DNA of 64,000 bases from Methylobacter tundripaludum SV96 (GCF_000190755.2 NZ_JH109152.1:496001-560000), one strand, 5' to 3'. Shown: positions 46,910-56,168, counted from the first letter of the stretch. A program made the numbers and translations. Notes: generated by a model from the letters alone, not told the origin.

Positions 46910-47269
46910 TTAGTTTGTTTGTTTCGCACAACGCGTATGGGCGACATTAAAGTCGACTTTCCCATTGGCTTCTTTATCCATGCAAAGCCAATACGCTACC
47001 GGTTTCAATTCCGTTTTGCACGAAGCAGATAGCGGCGCTACCTCAGTTTTCCCAGTCCCATTGGTCCTTTCCTGTTGTTCGAAGCGCTGAGTAGCGCGTA
47101 AGCAGATATTGAAGGCTTCGCTTTGCTTGTCGACAGAGTCCGCACTATGGGCTTCATCAGCTCGGCCTTTTATTTCCTCTTTGGTTTCTTCTGCATAAGC
47201 GCCAAATGAGCAAACGAGCAAAGCCAGGATTGCTGATAAACCGATGGATTTCATGTGGGTGATTTTCAT
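46910..47269 (-). CDS. Secreted protein with CsbD-paralogue signal peptide and a Cys-containing C-domain
   Basis: 119 residues. The signal (MKITHMKSIGLSAILALLVC then SFGAYAEE) is nearly the same as that of the exported CsbD-like protein at 56367. The next residues EEIKGRADEAHS look like a leftover of CsbD KDQIKGRVDET. The remaining about 80 residues hold four cysteines (NICLRATQ, SASCKTEL, YWLCMDKE, TRCAKQ) and are not CsbD-like. This appears to be a shuffled gene: old export signal, new domain. AGAGGA lies 8 bases before the ATG. Confidence 0.65.
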   Translation of the reverse strand: MKITHMKSIGLSAILALLVCSFGAYAEETKEEIKGRADEAHSADSVDKQSEAFNICLRATQRFEQQERTNGTGKTEVAPLSASCKTELKPVAYWLCMDKEANGKVDFNVAHTRCAKQTN

Positions 47270-47366
47270 ATTTATATCCTCTGATAAGGTTATTTAAGAG
47301 AGTCTTGAGGGGCTGCTAGTCTGGAAACGGCTGCGCAGCTCAGCAAGGCACGTTTTACTTGCTTTT

Positions 47367-47531
47367 TTAAATATCGTCCTTAAGGTCACCAAAGCCCGCT
47401 TTGACTTTAGCAACTTTTTTTTCGACATTGCCTTTCAGCTCCATCTCATCGTCATTCAGTATCTTGCCGGTGACTTCCTTAACTTTACCTTTGGCTTCTT
47501 CGGCTCTGCCTTTTACTTGATCTTTGTTCAT
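47367..47531 (-). CDS. CsbD family stress protein
   Basis: 54 residues: MNKDQVKGRAEEAKGKVKEV then TGKILNDDEMELKGNVEKKV and a KAGFGDLKDDI end. This is the complete CsbD/YjbJ-type helical protein, cytosolic, induced by general stress in other bacteria; biochemical role unknown. Its upstream region is homologous to that of the CsbD gene at 56752 over about 125 bp, including the 20-bp palindromic motif. Confidence 0.88.
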   Translation of the reverse strand: MNKDQVKGRAEEAKGKVKEVTGKILNDDEMELKGNVEKKVAKVKAGFGDLKDDI

Positions 47532-47639
47532 GAGTTTCTCCTGATAATTATTTAGTCATGACACACATAGCTATGAGCAAAGCGTGGGATAAAGTTCCCT
47601 AACGCCCACTTGAAATATTACAGATAAAACCGAAGGTCG

Positions 47640-47659
47640 TCGGTACGGTAGCGAACAAA
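47640..47659 (-). promoter_or_regulatory. Stress-motif site, upstream of csbD-like 47367
   Basis: Read on the minus strand: TTTGTTCGCTACCGTACCGA, matching TCTGTNCGNTANCGNACAGA at all but two fixed positions. It is about 110 bp before the start codon; GTTTTATCTGT follows 10 bases later and is shared with the 57035 site. Confidence 0.65.
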
Positions 47660-47857
47660 AAGGTATTGGGACTGCAAGATAATCTTGAAATATCTGAGCT
47701 AACCGAAGTGTAATCCTGCATTCTATTCAGGTGAACGGCCGCTTTCGAGGGGACAGGCTACTGTTGAAGTAGTCATGGTGCATCAGCATTAAGTAATGGC
47801 ACTTATATTCTAATTGTAAATTCACAGCATAAAATACACTCTAATTTCTAAGGAGGA

Positions 47858-47932
47858 ATGGCCGCTAAGTTCAATTGCAAGAAGAACAACTTAGTGGTTA
47901 AAGCTTAGATTCAGCAACGAATCTGAGCTTTT
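47858..47932 (+). promoter_or_regulatory. Possible leader peptide and terminator-type hairpin
   Basis: A 16-codon frame (47858-47908, MAAKFNCKKNNLVVKA) follows AAGGAGGA. Its end overlaps a 10-bp stem GCTTAGATTC-AGCAAC-GAATCTGAGC (47903-47928, one G-T pair) with TTTT after it. This resembles a small attenuator, but the ribosome site is too close to the ATG for efficient initiation and the next gene starts 440 bp away. Confidence 0.35.
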
Positions 47933-48374
47933 GCTCTGGAAGAAGACCAAATTTTCAGATAACTTTACATCAAACAAAGAATAATTTATGTTGGATATTA
48001 TTAGAATATCGCTAGCGTCATACTGCAAAGCTTCCCGTCAAGCAAAGTCTCCTTCAGTAACACCTAGGTCGGCAACGTCAGCCGCAAAGCCATTGCTAGG
48101 ATATTATTACCAATCTCCCGGAATTATCAAGATCAGTCAAAATACTCTACGTTAAGAGACAGGAGTCGAGTAGTCCGCAGAAGCGATAGTGTAAGCTTGA
48201 TTGCATTTTGTCGGCGTGAGTCAATTTTATATGCAGAATTTGCCAGTTACTTGGATGCATTTAGGGCGTCGGATTGTTAATGCGTTGTTCTGAAAACCAC
48301 AGATAAACCTCATCAGACATGATGCAACTATCGAATAGACCTTACTTAAATAGCAAGATGGGGAGTTCAATAAT
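47933..48374. other. Intergenic stretch upstream of the ThDP decarboxylase
   Basis: Contains a 56-codon frame (47988-48158, MLDIIRISLASYCKASRQAK) that matches nothing known to me and has no good ribosome site. Otherwise no feature. Confidence 0.35.
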
Positions 48375-50042
48375 ATGAAAAGTTCAGAAATCACGGTTGC
48401 TGATTACCTGATAACACGGCTCAAAGAGATTGGGGTGGATCACCTCTTTGGCGTGCCGGGAGATTTTGTCCTGGGCTTCTTCAACCAAGTACTGAAGAGC
48501 GACCTAAAGTATGTCGGCACCTGCAATGAACTCAACGCGGCCTATGCTGCCGACGGCTACGCTCGTATTCGGGGTGTTGGTGCATTTTCTTCAACCTATG
48601 GCGTCGGAGAATTAAGTGCTATCAACGGCGTGGCGGGCGCATTCGCCGAGAGAGTGCCGATGGTGGTGATCACCGGCTCGCCGTCGACGATTAATTTCCG
48701 CACCCGACCGCTATTGCATCACACCTTGGGCGATTATCAGATTCCCTTGAGGATATACGAAAAAATTACTGCCGCCTCAACCGAGCTGGTTTCGGCTGAA
48801 ACGGCGCCGGCCGAGATCGACCGAGTGTTATCGGTGTGCCTATCTCATCAGCAACCGGTTTACATTAGCATCCCATCGGACGTGGTAATGATGTCGTGTC
48901 AGCGCCCTCAGGCTTTTCTGTTCCCACCAGCCCTAGGTAGTGATCCGGATGCGCTTGGAGAGGCGATCACCGAAGCGCTGGAAATGCTGGATAAGGCACA
49001 GAAACCGATTGTGATCGGCGATGTGGAATTGATACGCTTCAAGCTGCAACAGGATTTCGCCGGCTTTCTCGACAAAACCGGTTTCCCGTATGTGACCATG
49101 ATGTTGGGCAAGAGCGTCCTGTCAGAGCAGCATCCGCAATTCATTGGTCTGTTTGAGGGAGAACGAAGTCGCGAGTATGTTCGAAATCGAGTCGAGTCGG
49201 CTGATTGCATTCTACAACTTGGGGCCGTGCTAACCGATTTTAACACCGGAGGCTTCACAACCAACCTCGACGACGCGAAGACGATCAGCGCCAACATCCG
49301 TTCCGTGAGGATCAAACATCATTATTACGAGAACGTGTCTCTACATGACTTTATCCTTGGGCTGACCGAAAAGCTTACCCGACGCGATCCCGCAACTCTG
49401 GATATCCAATGCGCTGCTGATGGTTGCGTGCACCGACGTGCGGAGCTGTACCAGCCTGATGTGCCGAAACTGCTGACCATCAAGCGTTTCTTCGACCGCA
49501 TGAGTCATTTTATAGAAGACGATGCAATAGTTATTGCTGAAACAGGCGTATCCCTGTTCAGTGCCGCCGAAATGCTCATGCCGGAAGGAGTGACCTTCAT
49601 AGGCCAGACCTTTTACGGATCAATCGGCTATACGATCGGAGCAACCCTGGGTGCGGGCATGGCAGCGCAGGATAGGCAGGTCGTGCTGTTTGTGGGAGAC
49701 GGGTCTTTTCAAGTAACTGGCCAGGACCTGTCGACGATGATCCGCAACCATCTCAAGCCTGTCATCTTTCTGATCAACAATGACGGATATACCATAGAGC
49801 GGGTAATCAGCGATCACCCGTACAATGATCTCCAACCCTGGAAATATCACAAACTGGTGGAGGTGTTCGGAGGTGGGTTAGGTCTTGATGTTCGTACGGA
49901 AGGCGAGCTTGAAGAGGCGCTGACTAAAGCTGCCACAGCGGACGACCTCGTATTTATCGAAATTCACACCGGACGACTGGATTGTCCCGAGTCGCTACGC
50001 AGTGCAGGTCAGTCTATGGCAAAAACAAATCAGCTTGAGTAG
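48375..50042 (+). CDS. ThDP-dependent 2-oxo acid decarboxylase (pyruvate/indolepyruvate decarboxylase family)
   Basis: 555 residues. N-terminal Pyr domain with the catalytic glutamate in CNELNAAYAADGYARIRG (E52) and the paired histidines of the decarboxylase group in RPLLHHTLGD. The C-terminal ThDP motif is GDGSFQVTGQDLS ... FLINNDGYTIE. The HH pair marks PDC/IPDC rather than acetolactate synthase. It likely turns pyruvate or an aryl-pyruvate into the aldehyde and CO2. GGGAG precedes the ATG. Single gene. Confidence 0.9.
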   Translation: MKSSEITVADYLITRLKEIGVDHLFGVPGDFVLGFFNQVLKSDLKYVGTCNELNAAYAADGYARIRGVGAFSSTYGVGELSAINGVAGAFAERVPMVVITGSPSTINFRTRPLLHHTLGDYQIPLRIYEKITAASTELVSAETAPAEIDRVLSVCLSHQQPVYISIPSDVVMMSCQRPQAFLFPPALGSDPDALGEAITEALEMLDKAQKPIVIGDVELIRFKLQQDFAGFLDKTGFPYVTMMLGKSVLSEQHPQFIGLFEGERSREYVRNRVESADCILQLGAVLTDFNTGGFTTNLDDAKTISANIRSVRIKHHYYENVSLHDFILGLTEKLTRRDPATLDIQCAADGCVHRRAELYQPDVPKLLTIKRFFDRMSHFIEDDAIVIAETGVSLFSAAEMLMPEGVTFIGQTFYGSIGYTIGATLGAGMAAQDRQVVLFVGDGSFQVTGQDLSTMIRNHLKPVIFLINNDGYTIERVISDHPYNDLQPWKYHKLVEVFGGGLGLDVRTEGELEEALTKAATADDLVFIEIHTGRLDCPESLRSAGQSMAKTNQLE

Positions 50043-50399
50043 TGCGAAAACTGACTCATTAACTTTAAGGGAATCTCTAATACTTGATTTTTTCATGATA
50101 TTTTCGAATATAAGTCTTTGAAACTAATAAATACTAGTTTTTTCAGAATTGAATTAAATTAATAGAGGTTCCCTTTATATCACTCGAGCTCGATATGATC
50201 CTCCGCCATCAAATATCAGAACTTACGCGTTAGTTACGCACTTTTATGATCAATCGGCGAACCTCGGACGCGGTTGTGTTCATACCGGAAGAGGGACTAT
50301 ATACGGATACAGAGGGATATAAGCTCAGTGGTGTCGACTGGATACCCTCCGCACCCGTTTGACCGTATAGAAGATTCGATCCTCTATTACTGCTTCTTT
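50043..50399. other. Intergenic stretch
   Basis: AT-rich region between the converging decarboxylase and cytochrome genes; no clear terminator stem or repeat recognised. Confidence 0.4.
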
Positions 50400-51806
50400 C
50401 TAAAGCTGTCGCATGAATGCGACGAGATCTTTCTTCTCAGGCTCAGTCAACTTGATGTCGAGAATCAGGTTGAAGAACTCTACCGTATCTTCCAACGTTA
50501 GCAACCTGTCGTCGTGGAGGTAAGGTGGCGAGTCTTTGATTCCGCGCAGGGGGAAGGTCTTGATTGGACCATCGGCGCTAGCCATACGCCCATTGATCAT
50601 CTGTGGCTTGTAGAAGCGTTCCACCTTCATATTATGCATAAGATTATCAGTATAGTAGGGCGCCGCGTGGCAGCTCGCGCAATTGGCTTTGCCGAAGAAA
50701 AGTGCTTGCCCGCTCATCTCCGACTCAGTAGCCATTTTCGGATTCAACTTACCGTCAATGCCGAGTTTGGGAGCCGGTGGAAAATCCAGCAGTTCCTGAA
50801 ACTCTGCCATGAAGTGCACCTGACTGCCGCGATCAAGGATATTGACGCCCTTCTTCGTCGCGATGACCGGATCACCGTCGAAATACGCGGCGCGTTGCTC
50901 GAACTCGGTAAAGTCCTCCACACTCTTCAAAGCACGCTGAGAGCCGAACAAGCGCTGGATGTTCACGCCGCGCAACGACGGCGTGTCAATGCGATGCCGA
51001 AACTCCTGAGGACGGGTATCTCCCGCGAGGTGGGTCGCAGCGTTTGTATGTCCATTGGCGTGGCAGTCGAAACAGGCAACCCCTCGACTCGGACGTTCCG
51101 AGCGGCGATCCTCGGTTTGGTTGAACTGCTGTTGTGAGAAGGGGGTCAACAACATCCTCAGACCCTCTATCTGCTTGGGATTTAGTATCCCATTGAACAG
51201 CTCGTAATAGTTGTCGATAGTGACGAGCTTACCTTGTGAGACATCTCCGAGATCAGGCCGTGTGGTCAGGTAGATGGGAGCTGGGAACTCGGGCAAAAAA
51301 TGGTTCGGAAGATCGAAATCCAAATCAAAACGAACGAGATCCCGCCCTTCTTGCTTCTTGATTTCTTCAATGAGAAACTTGGGAAAGGTCATGCCGCCTT
51401 CCGGGTGGTTCGGATGGGGTAGTGGGAAGAAACCTGCCGGGAACAGGCCTTTCTCGCGAATCTCTTCGGGGCTGGCCGCCGCAAGTTTGTCCCAGCTTGT
51501 ATCTTTGGACAGCTTCACACGGACGCCTTCCTGAACGGGCTTTCCGCTAGACATTGTCACGCCATTAGCAGGGCGGTCACTCAGGTCGTATCGCGCATTG
51601 AGCAGATCGATCTGACGTTTCATGATCTCTGGCTTAGCAGCCTTCATGCGTGCCATCGTCTTTGCGAAGTCCTCATTGATAACAGTGGGGGCGTAGCTCG
51701 ATTTTTTTGTTGCTGATTCCTGGGCTTTACCTATGCCGCTGACTGTGAGCGCTGTCGCGAATATCCCGAACAGCACCCAACGGTTTCTTGGAGTTGTGTG
51801 TCTCAT
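50400..51806 (-). CDS. Di-heme cytochrome c (peroxidase/MauG-related)
   Basis: 468 residues with a signal peptide (about 1-28, ending GIGKAQ). Two heme sites, ACFDCHANGH (about 246-250) and NCASCHAAP (about 373), and a C-terminal peroxidase-like block TFPLRGIKDSPPYLHDDRLL. It is a periplasmic electron carrier or peroxidase. It is distinct from the IS-interrupted di-heme gene at 35745; the shared layout is only general. Confidence 0.85.
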   Translation of the reverse strand: MRHTTPRNRWVLFGIFATALTVSGIGKAQESATKKSSYAPTVINEDFAKTMARMKAAKPEIMKRQIDLLNARYDLSDRPANGVTMSSGKPVQEGVRVKLSKDTSWDKLAAASPEEIREKGLFPAGFFPLPHPNHPEGGMTFPKFLIEEIKKQEGRDLVRFDLDFDLPNHFLPEFPAPIYLTTRPDLGDVSQGKLVTIDNYYELFNGILNPKQIEGLRMLLTPFSQQQFNQTEDRRSERPSRGVACFDCHANGHTNAATHLAGDTRPQEFRHRIDTPSLRGVNIQRLFGSQRALKSVEDFTEFEQRAAYFDGDPVIATKKGVNILDRGSQVHFMAEFQELLDFPPAPKLGIDGKLNPKMATESEMSGQALFFGKANCASCHAAPYYTDNLMHNMKVERFYKPQMINGRMASADGPIKTFPLRGIKDSPPYLHDDRLLTLEDTVEFFNLILDIKLTEPEKKDLVAFMRQL

Positions 51807-51992
51807 ATCTTGTCCTCCGAACCTTTAAGTTTGGTGGAATGGCTCAAGACCCAGAGCCCAGCCGTCGCACATTCAAATTCGCAACGGCTAAGTTGAAGCA
51901 AACTGCTGGCGCTCAGCACTTTCACCTAAGCGTCTCGACAGAAACAAAAAGCCACTCTAACGATTGTCTAATTATCGCCTGAAGTTATTCGC

Positions 51993-52232
51993 TTAAGATT
52001 TCGGCGAAACTGTCGACCACTCCTGCATCGCTTGATCGCCTGGACGATCTACTTTAACCTTGCCGCTCTCGATTGAGCTTACCCAGGTTAGCGGAATGTA
52101 ATGGTGTTGACCTGCCTTATCTTTCTTCAGCTTGATGGTATCCGTCCCCTCCATATGATCGACAGTAGCAAATTGTCCGTCTTGGGAGCAAACAACGGGC
52201 ATATCAGGTTTGATTTGGTCGGGATTAATCAT
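51993..52232 (-). CDS. DUF2171 domain protein
   Basis: 79 residues: MINPDQIKPDMPVVCSQDGQ, FATVDHMEGTDTIKLKKDKA, HHYIPLTWVSSIE. This is the DUF2171 small beta-barrel pattern, often next to stress genes; function unknown. A TGGTTTTTCTCC region gives GGAGAAAAACC before the ATG. Confidence 0.8.
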   Translation of the reverse strand: MINPDQIKPDMPVVCSQDGQFATVDHMEGTDTIKLKKDKAGQHHYIPLTWVSSIESGKVKVDRPGDQAMQEWSTVSPKS

Positions 52233-52390
52233 GGTTTTTCTCCTGTTGGCTCAGTTTGAGCCGGTTTTATGAAAATTCTTAATCGGTACTCAGACGAGGA
52301 TTGAAAACACTACCCTTTTCGGATTTTAACGGGATTACTCGATTTTTTCTTAACGAGTGAGTTCCCTGCATACCTCATTAAATCTCCTTG

Positions 52391-52413
52391 TCTGTGTTTT
52401 AAGGTTACACAGA
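52391..52413. promoter_or_regulatory. Inverted repeat TCTGTGT-N9-ACACAGA
   Basis: Perfect 7-bp arms, 23 bp in all. The half-site TCTGTGT recalls TCTGTNC of the stress motif found 14 bp further on, but the spacing is different. Confidence 0.45.
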
Positions 52414-52426
52414 TAATTAAAATCGG

Positions 52427-52446
52427 TCTGTGCGACATCGCACATA
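52427..52446. promoter_or_regulatory. Stress-motif site between DUF2171 and EF-hand genes
   Basis: TCTGTGCGACATCGCACATA: the arms TGTGCGA/TCGCACA are perfect. Match to TCTGTNCGNTANCGNACAGA at all fixed positions but two. About 195 bp before the DUF2171 start. Confidence 0.6.
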
Positions 52447-52563
52447 GACAATGTCCTTGTGGCTGTCAAAAAACAAAAACTTTAATAATCGCGTAATTTT
52501 TGCATAACACTGCTTAATTTTGCGTCCGGAAAAGTGTTGACACACTACATTATCCAGTCGCTT

Positions 52564-52583
52564 TATGTGTGCCACCGTACCGA
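52564..52583. promoter_or_regulatory. Second stress-motif site between DUF2171 and EF-hand genes
   Basis: TATGTGTGCCACCGTACCGA, a weaker match (four fixed positions differ). Distance to both flanking genes is over 300 bp. Confidence 0.45.
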
Positions 52584-52904
52584 CTTAACTCAATTGTCCA
52601 ATTTATAATTATTCTGGCTCAATGAATTATTTTTTGTGTCAGTGCTTGAATTGATATGAACATGGCGACAAAGTCATTTTCCACATTCTCGAAGATTGAA
52701 GTAATTAAGCAGACATGAAAGAAGCATCAAATGGAAGACGCCGGCTATATCGCAGAGTGATATTATTAATTCATCATTAGCCGCCCAGACGCTTTGGGCC
52801 AGTAATAACGCGCATCCAAAGCAGGCAAGTAACACGATATTCTTGTTGAAACCATTTTCAAGATAAAACCGGATCTACTTAAACTCTAACCCTGTGAGAC
52901 CATT
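52584..52904. other. Non-coding stretch upstream of the EF-hand gene
   Basis: Most of this is AT-rich and featureless. On the minus strand at about 52735-52850 an open frame reads KNIVLLACFGCALLLAQSVW then AANDELIISLCDIAG, which looks like a signal peptide plus the start of a small periplasmic protein, but it has no start codon and soon stops; perhaps a decayed gene. Confidence 0.35.
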
Positions 52905-53279
52905 ATGAAAACTAGAAAAACTATTCGCGAAATATCCCATAACCCCAACCAGTTTTTTAAAATTATTAAGGTAGCTGTTGTTATGAGTATCGGCCTTGGC
53001 TCTGTTACCCAGTCTGTATGGGCTGAAAATCAAACTCCAGACGTTCAAAATGCACAAGCTGATCCAGCCAAAAAACCTGGAGATGGCCAGGGAAAATTAC
53101 CCACATTTGCCCAGGCTGATGTCAATGGCGATCACTACGTTACTAAAAGTGAATTGCAAAATTTCCCGTATTTACTGCAAGTATTCGACAAGGTGGATGC
53201 AGGTCATGACGGTAAGTTGGAACAACATGAATACCAAAATCTGGAAATGGAAACCAAACGGGAAGGGGAAGTCAAGTAA
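52905..53279 (+). CDS. Exported EF-hand calcium-binding protein
   Basis: 124 residues. Signal-type N-terminus, long (KVAVVMSIGLGSVTQSVWA to about residue 40). Two EF-hand loops: DVNGDHYVTKSE (72-83) and DAGHDGKLEQHE (98-109), each with acidic residues at positions 1 and 12. Probably a periplasmic calcium-binding protein. Codons are AT-rich for this window. Confidence 0.8.
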   Translation: MKTRKTIREISHNPNQFFKIIKVAVVMSIGLGSVTQSVWAENQTPDVQNAQADPAKKPGDGQGKLPTFAQADVNGDHYVTKSELQNFPYLLQVFDKVDAGHDGKLEQHEYQNLEMETKREGEVK

Positions 53280-53483
53280 ATGGGGTATAGGCCCAAACCG
53301 TTGAGGCATTTGAGGTTCGGCGCCGACATCACCGTGTGGAGGCGCTAATGCGAGAACTGCCTGTCTTAATATGTAATGTGTCGATATCCAAAATAAAAAA
53401 ATGCAGCATAAAGCCGAAACAGTCCATCAGATAACGGAGAGTCTCGATCTCAAGAGTCCAGTTGACTAGGTTCTGTTGACGTT
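53280..53483. other. Non-coding stretch before the IS5 remnant
   Basis: No intact gene; may include unrecognisable parts of the decayed IS element that follows. Confidence 0.35.
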
Positions 53484-53621
53484 TCATCTGAGCCATAAAA
53501 GTACCGAGGAAAATGACAGCATCACCATGCAATTAATAGCCTTTTTCTCGTATCGAGTGGCAATTCTACGGTAGTGCTTGAGCTTGCCGAATGTAAAACG
53601 GCGTTGAATTTTTTCCACAAA
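53484..53621 (-). pseudogene. IS5-family transposase, C-terminal remnant
   Basis: Reads VEKIQRRFTFGKLKHYRRIA then TRYEKKAINCMVMLSFSSVL, the conserved end of IS5-type DDE transposases (YRRIATRYEKKA). Nothing of the catalytic part or ends is left. Confidence 0.75.
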
Positions 53622-53885
53622 AAGCGCCTTTTCCCAGCCATATAAGACTGTAGATATCATTAAAAACAATAATATAGTAATTGTTTCTGGTAATATTTAG
53701 GCGCTATTTACTGGAAAAGCTGGCACATTTTCCACGTTTTTTACCATCCAGGCGTAATGGTTTTATTACGTCTGGGTTTCTAAAGGTGGCGCCATTGAAA
53801 TTTATTCATTTGTTCTAGTCCAGTTGGCAAACTCTACTGTAGCTTCGAAAAATTGAGGCTGTGCAGTCACTTAAATAATACCAAC

Positions 53886-54302
53886 TCAGTTTTTCTCCAG
53901 TCGGATTTTAAGCGCGTATTTTTCACGGTCGATTTCTCCCCGGGTACGGATACCAAGCCGGCGTAATAGAGGTAAGGGAGGGCACCATCCTTGTAATCCA
54001 TGCTGCAACAAAAACGGCAAAACAATGCCGGGAAGGAATAACCATTTTCGATTTTTGGTTAAACCAAGAATCAGGCCGGTTAGGGCTAACGTGGAGGCAT
54101 TGACCTCAAGCACTCGCTCTATATCCCATTCCTTATCCAGCATTTGAATACGCTCAAGAATTTCTGCCCTGCTTTTACCCTTATAACGGTGAATATTTAT
54201 ATCCGTTTGATGATCTATTTCTTCATTCACAAGGGAAGCGGTGGAGCTACGAACGCGATCCAGGCTTGATCTTGTTGAATCTTCAGCATTAAATATAGAC
54301 AT
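53886..54302 (-). CDS. DUF2892 (YgaP transmembrane-like) membrane protein
   Basis: 138 residues from the ATG at 54302: the sequence GGAGGT lies four bases before it, which favours this start over the in-frame ATG 12 bases upstream. N-terminal soluble part with IHRYKGKSRAEILERIQMLD, then KEWDIERVLEVNASTLALTG and a helix pair around NRKWLFLPGIVLPFLLQHGL, and the signature GWCPPLPLLRRLGIRTRGEI. Inner membrane; role unknown but usually in stress clusters. Confidence 0.85.
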   Translation of the reverse strand: MSIFNAEDSTRSSLDRVRSSTASLVNEEIDHQTDINIHRYKGKSRAEILERIQMLDKEWDIERVLEVNASTLALTGLILGLTKNRKWLFLPGIVLPFLLQHGLQGWCPPLPLLRRLGIRTRGEIDREKYALKIRLEKN

Positions 54303-54314
54303 AGGTACCTCCAA

Positions 54315-54644
54315 ATTAAAAAAAATTTCGCCGCATAATCACAGCAATATCTATTCTTTACTTGTGTTTCACCATTTCTTTCTACCCAGCTGCTGCGTTA
54401 AGACAATTAACGTCTTATCAATTCCGGATTACGTACAATTTTGGCCGAACAACTGGCGAACTCCTCAAGTAGCCATCATGCCGGCATGAATTCGTATAAC
54501 TGACGATCCTTGCTAATCAGGTTTAATAGTTAATAAAGTGAGTTGGATTTTTATTTAAAACCCGGTAACGCAATAAATAAAGTCAGCGCGAATCACTTTA
54601 GGTCCACGCTGACATCACTTAAACAGTAGGCTAGGCTGGAAAGC
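54315..54644. other. Intergenic stretch
   Basis: No gene or full copy of the 20-bp motif; only the half-site-like GGCCGAACA near 54450. Confidence 0.4.
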
Positions 54645-55088
54645 CTATTCAGATGCCGTGTCCAAAAGCTGATCCAAAGTGCGTATATGCGCTTGTTGAG
54701 CAGACAGCAACTTTGTTTCAATCAAAGAGCGAACATCTGAGGAAAGCTCAGTATCCTCCAGCGCTTCCTCATATTCCTCTGCACCACTTTTTTCTCCTGC
54801 CTGTAAAGCCTTTAGTACCGCTTTTTTACCCAACATATTAGCGCCTCCCTGGACTATTTTCGCCCAAGTGCCCCAAGCTCCTGAGTCCTCACAGGGAGTT
54901 CCTCCCAATCGATTGATTAGTGCTTGTAAACTGGAAACGGCATCTTTATGAGCCTCATAAATTGGCTTTAAATCCTCCGATTCGCCCACGCCGGCATCTT
55001 CCTTAAGTTTATCCAACGCCTGCTGATATGTTTCCGTTGCTGATAATTCATCTTTCAACAATTTGTTGAGTATTTCAATGTTATGCAT
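54645..55088 (-). CDS. DUF2383 (PA2169-type) four-helix protein
   Basis: 147 residues: MHNIEILNKLLKDELSATET, a LINRLGGTPCEDSGAWGTWA loop and KALQAGEKSGAEEYEEALED. The pattern is of ferritin-like four-helix proteins of the DUF2383 family. Soluble; role unknown; seen with stress and membrane-stress genes. Confidence 0.85.
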   Translation of the reverse strand: MHNIEILNKLLKDELSATETYQQALDKLKEDAGVGESEDLKPIYEAHKDAVSSLQALINRLGGTPCEDSGAWGTWAKIVQGGANMLGKKAVLKALQAGEKSGAEEYEEALEDTELSSDVRSLIETKLLSAQQAHIRTLDQLLDTASE

Positions 55089-55149
55089 AATAAAACTCCT
55101 CTGTGATTATTTCTTGATTACGTGTAATAGCATCATCAAGCTTAAGTAT

Positions 55150-55665
55150 TTATACTGACTCTTCCCCAGTCGATGAGATATCCTCTGCGTGAGCCTGCTC
55201 AAAGATTTTTTTCGCCTTATCACACTCTTCGCTGCTTTCCGTATGTACTGAAATCAAGGCACTTCCTCCCTTGATTTTTCCTTCGTAGCGTTTGGCTTCA
55301 TACTCAGGAATACCCAGCCCAATTAAGCCTCCAGTCAAACCTCCAGTGGCAGCGCCTACTGCCGCACCACTCAATGCCCCCATAATGGGCCCAGCAGCAA
55401 TTAACGGACCGACGCCTGGAATAGCCAGAGCGCCGATCCCGGCTAACAACCCGAGCGCAGCGCCAGTGCCTAAACCCACGGTCCCACCGATAGCGGCGCC
55501 TTCCGGCGCTTTGGTGTGCTTCTCATGAGCAAAATCCTTGGTCGTGGATTTGTCGGGAAACAGCACAGATATATCATTAATTGAAAAACCTGCTGTCTTC
55601 AGGTTATTAACAATGATCTCTGTTTGTTCGAGATTTTGAGCGATACAAAAAACTGCTTTAGTCAT
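55150..55665 (-). CDS. DUF1269-like protein with glycine-zipper region
   Basis: 171 residues: an N-terminal alpha/beta domain (KAVFCIAQNLEQTEIIVNNL, KTAGFSINDISVLFPD) as in general-stress 17M-like proteins, a long Gly/Ala-rich hydrophobic zipper (GTGAALGLLAGIGALAIPGV, GAAVGAATGGLTGGLIGLGI) and a C-terminal GGSALISVHTESSEECDKAK. Likely membrane-associated. In the stress run with DUF2383 and BON genes. Confidence 0.8.
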   Translation of the reverse strand: MTKAVFCIAQNLEQTEIIVNNLKTAGFSINDISVLFPDKSTTKDFAHEKHTKAPEGAAIGGTVGLGTGAALGLLAGIGALAIPGVGPLIAAGPIMGALSGAAVGAATGGLTGGLIGLGIPEYEAKRYEGKIKGGSALISVHTESSEECDKAKKIFEQAHAEDISSTGEESV

Positions 55666-55682
55666 GTCATTCTCCTGGGCCT

Positions 55683-56090
55683 TTAAGGCGCTTTATTTTC
55701 AAGTTGATTATCTACCTGCACTACACCACGCATTTTCTTGGCGATTTCTTGCAGCTTCTTACTTTCAGCTTCACTTGCAACAGGCCCACGCAAAGTCACC
55801 ACGCCATTACGGGTGATGATTTTTGCATTCTGCGCATCGACTGATAGCGATTTATCTCTAACCACGGCTTGACGTATCTTAGCCGTGATTTTGATATCCT
55901 TTTTGGTTTCCTTTTGGTCTTCCGGGGTTAAAGTAGCGTTGTTCTTGTCGCGAACATTACGCTCGGCATTTTCCAATTCCGAGTTAGCTGCCAAATGGAA
56001 TGCGGTATTTTGTTCGGCTCGAACAGGACCGGTCATCATTATTAGGCTGCCCGTTAAAGTGAAAATAACTAGCAATAATCGTGTAGGCAT
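55683..56090 (-). CDS. BON-domain periplasmic protein (OsmY-like)
   Basis: 135 residues from the ATG at 56090 (GGAG six bases upstream; two earlier in-frame ATG are less likely). Signal MPTRLLLVIFTLTGSLIMMT to about PVRA. One BON domain: ITAKIRQAVVRDKSLSVDAQ, NAKIITRNGVVTLRGPV, VVQVDNQLENKAP. BON proteins bind phospholipid and protect the envelope in osmotic stress. A TCTGTTCG half-site lies at about 56143-56150. Confidence 0.88.
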   Translation of the reverse strand: MPTRLLLVIFTLTGSLIMMTGPVRAEQNTAFHLAANSELENAERNVRDKNNATLTPEDQKETKKDIKITAKIRQAVVRDKSLSVDAQNAKIITRNGVVTLRGPVASEAESKKLQEIAKKMRGVVQVDNQLENKAP

Positions 56091-56168
56091 AGTGTTCTCC
56101 TTCATAGTAAGTGTTTCTTTATTAACATAATTGAACGGCATCCATGCCGAACAGAAGTTGATGGTCGT

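Noticed and set aside
47988-48158. 56-codon frame upstream of the ThDP decarboxylase
   Set aside because: No ribosome site and composition like random sequence; kept only as a note in the intergenic entry.
50274-50501. 75-codon plus-strand frame at the end of the di-heme cytochrome gene
   Set aside because: Mostly antisense to the conserved C-terminus of the cytochrome; no own features.
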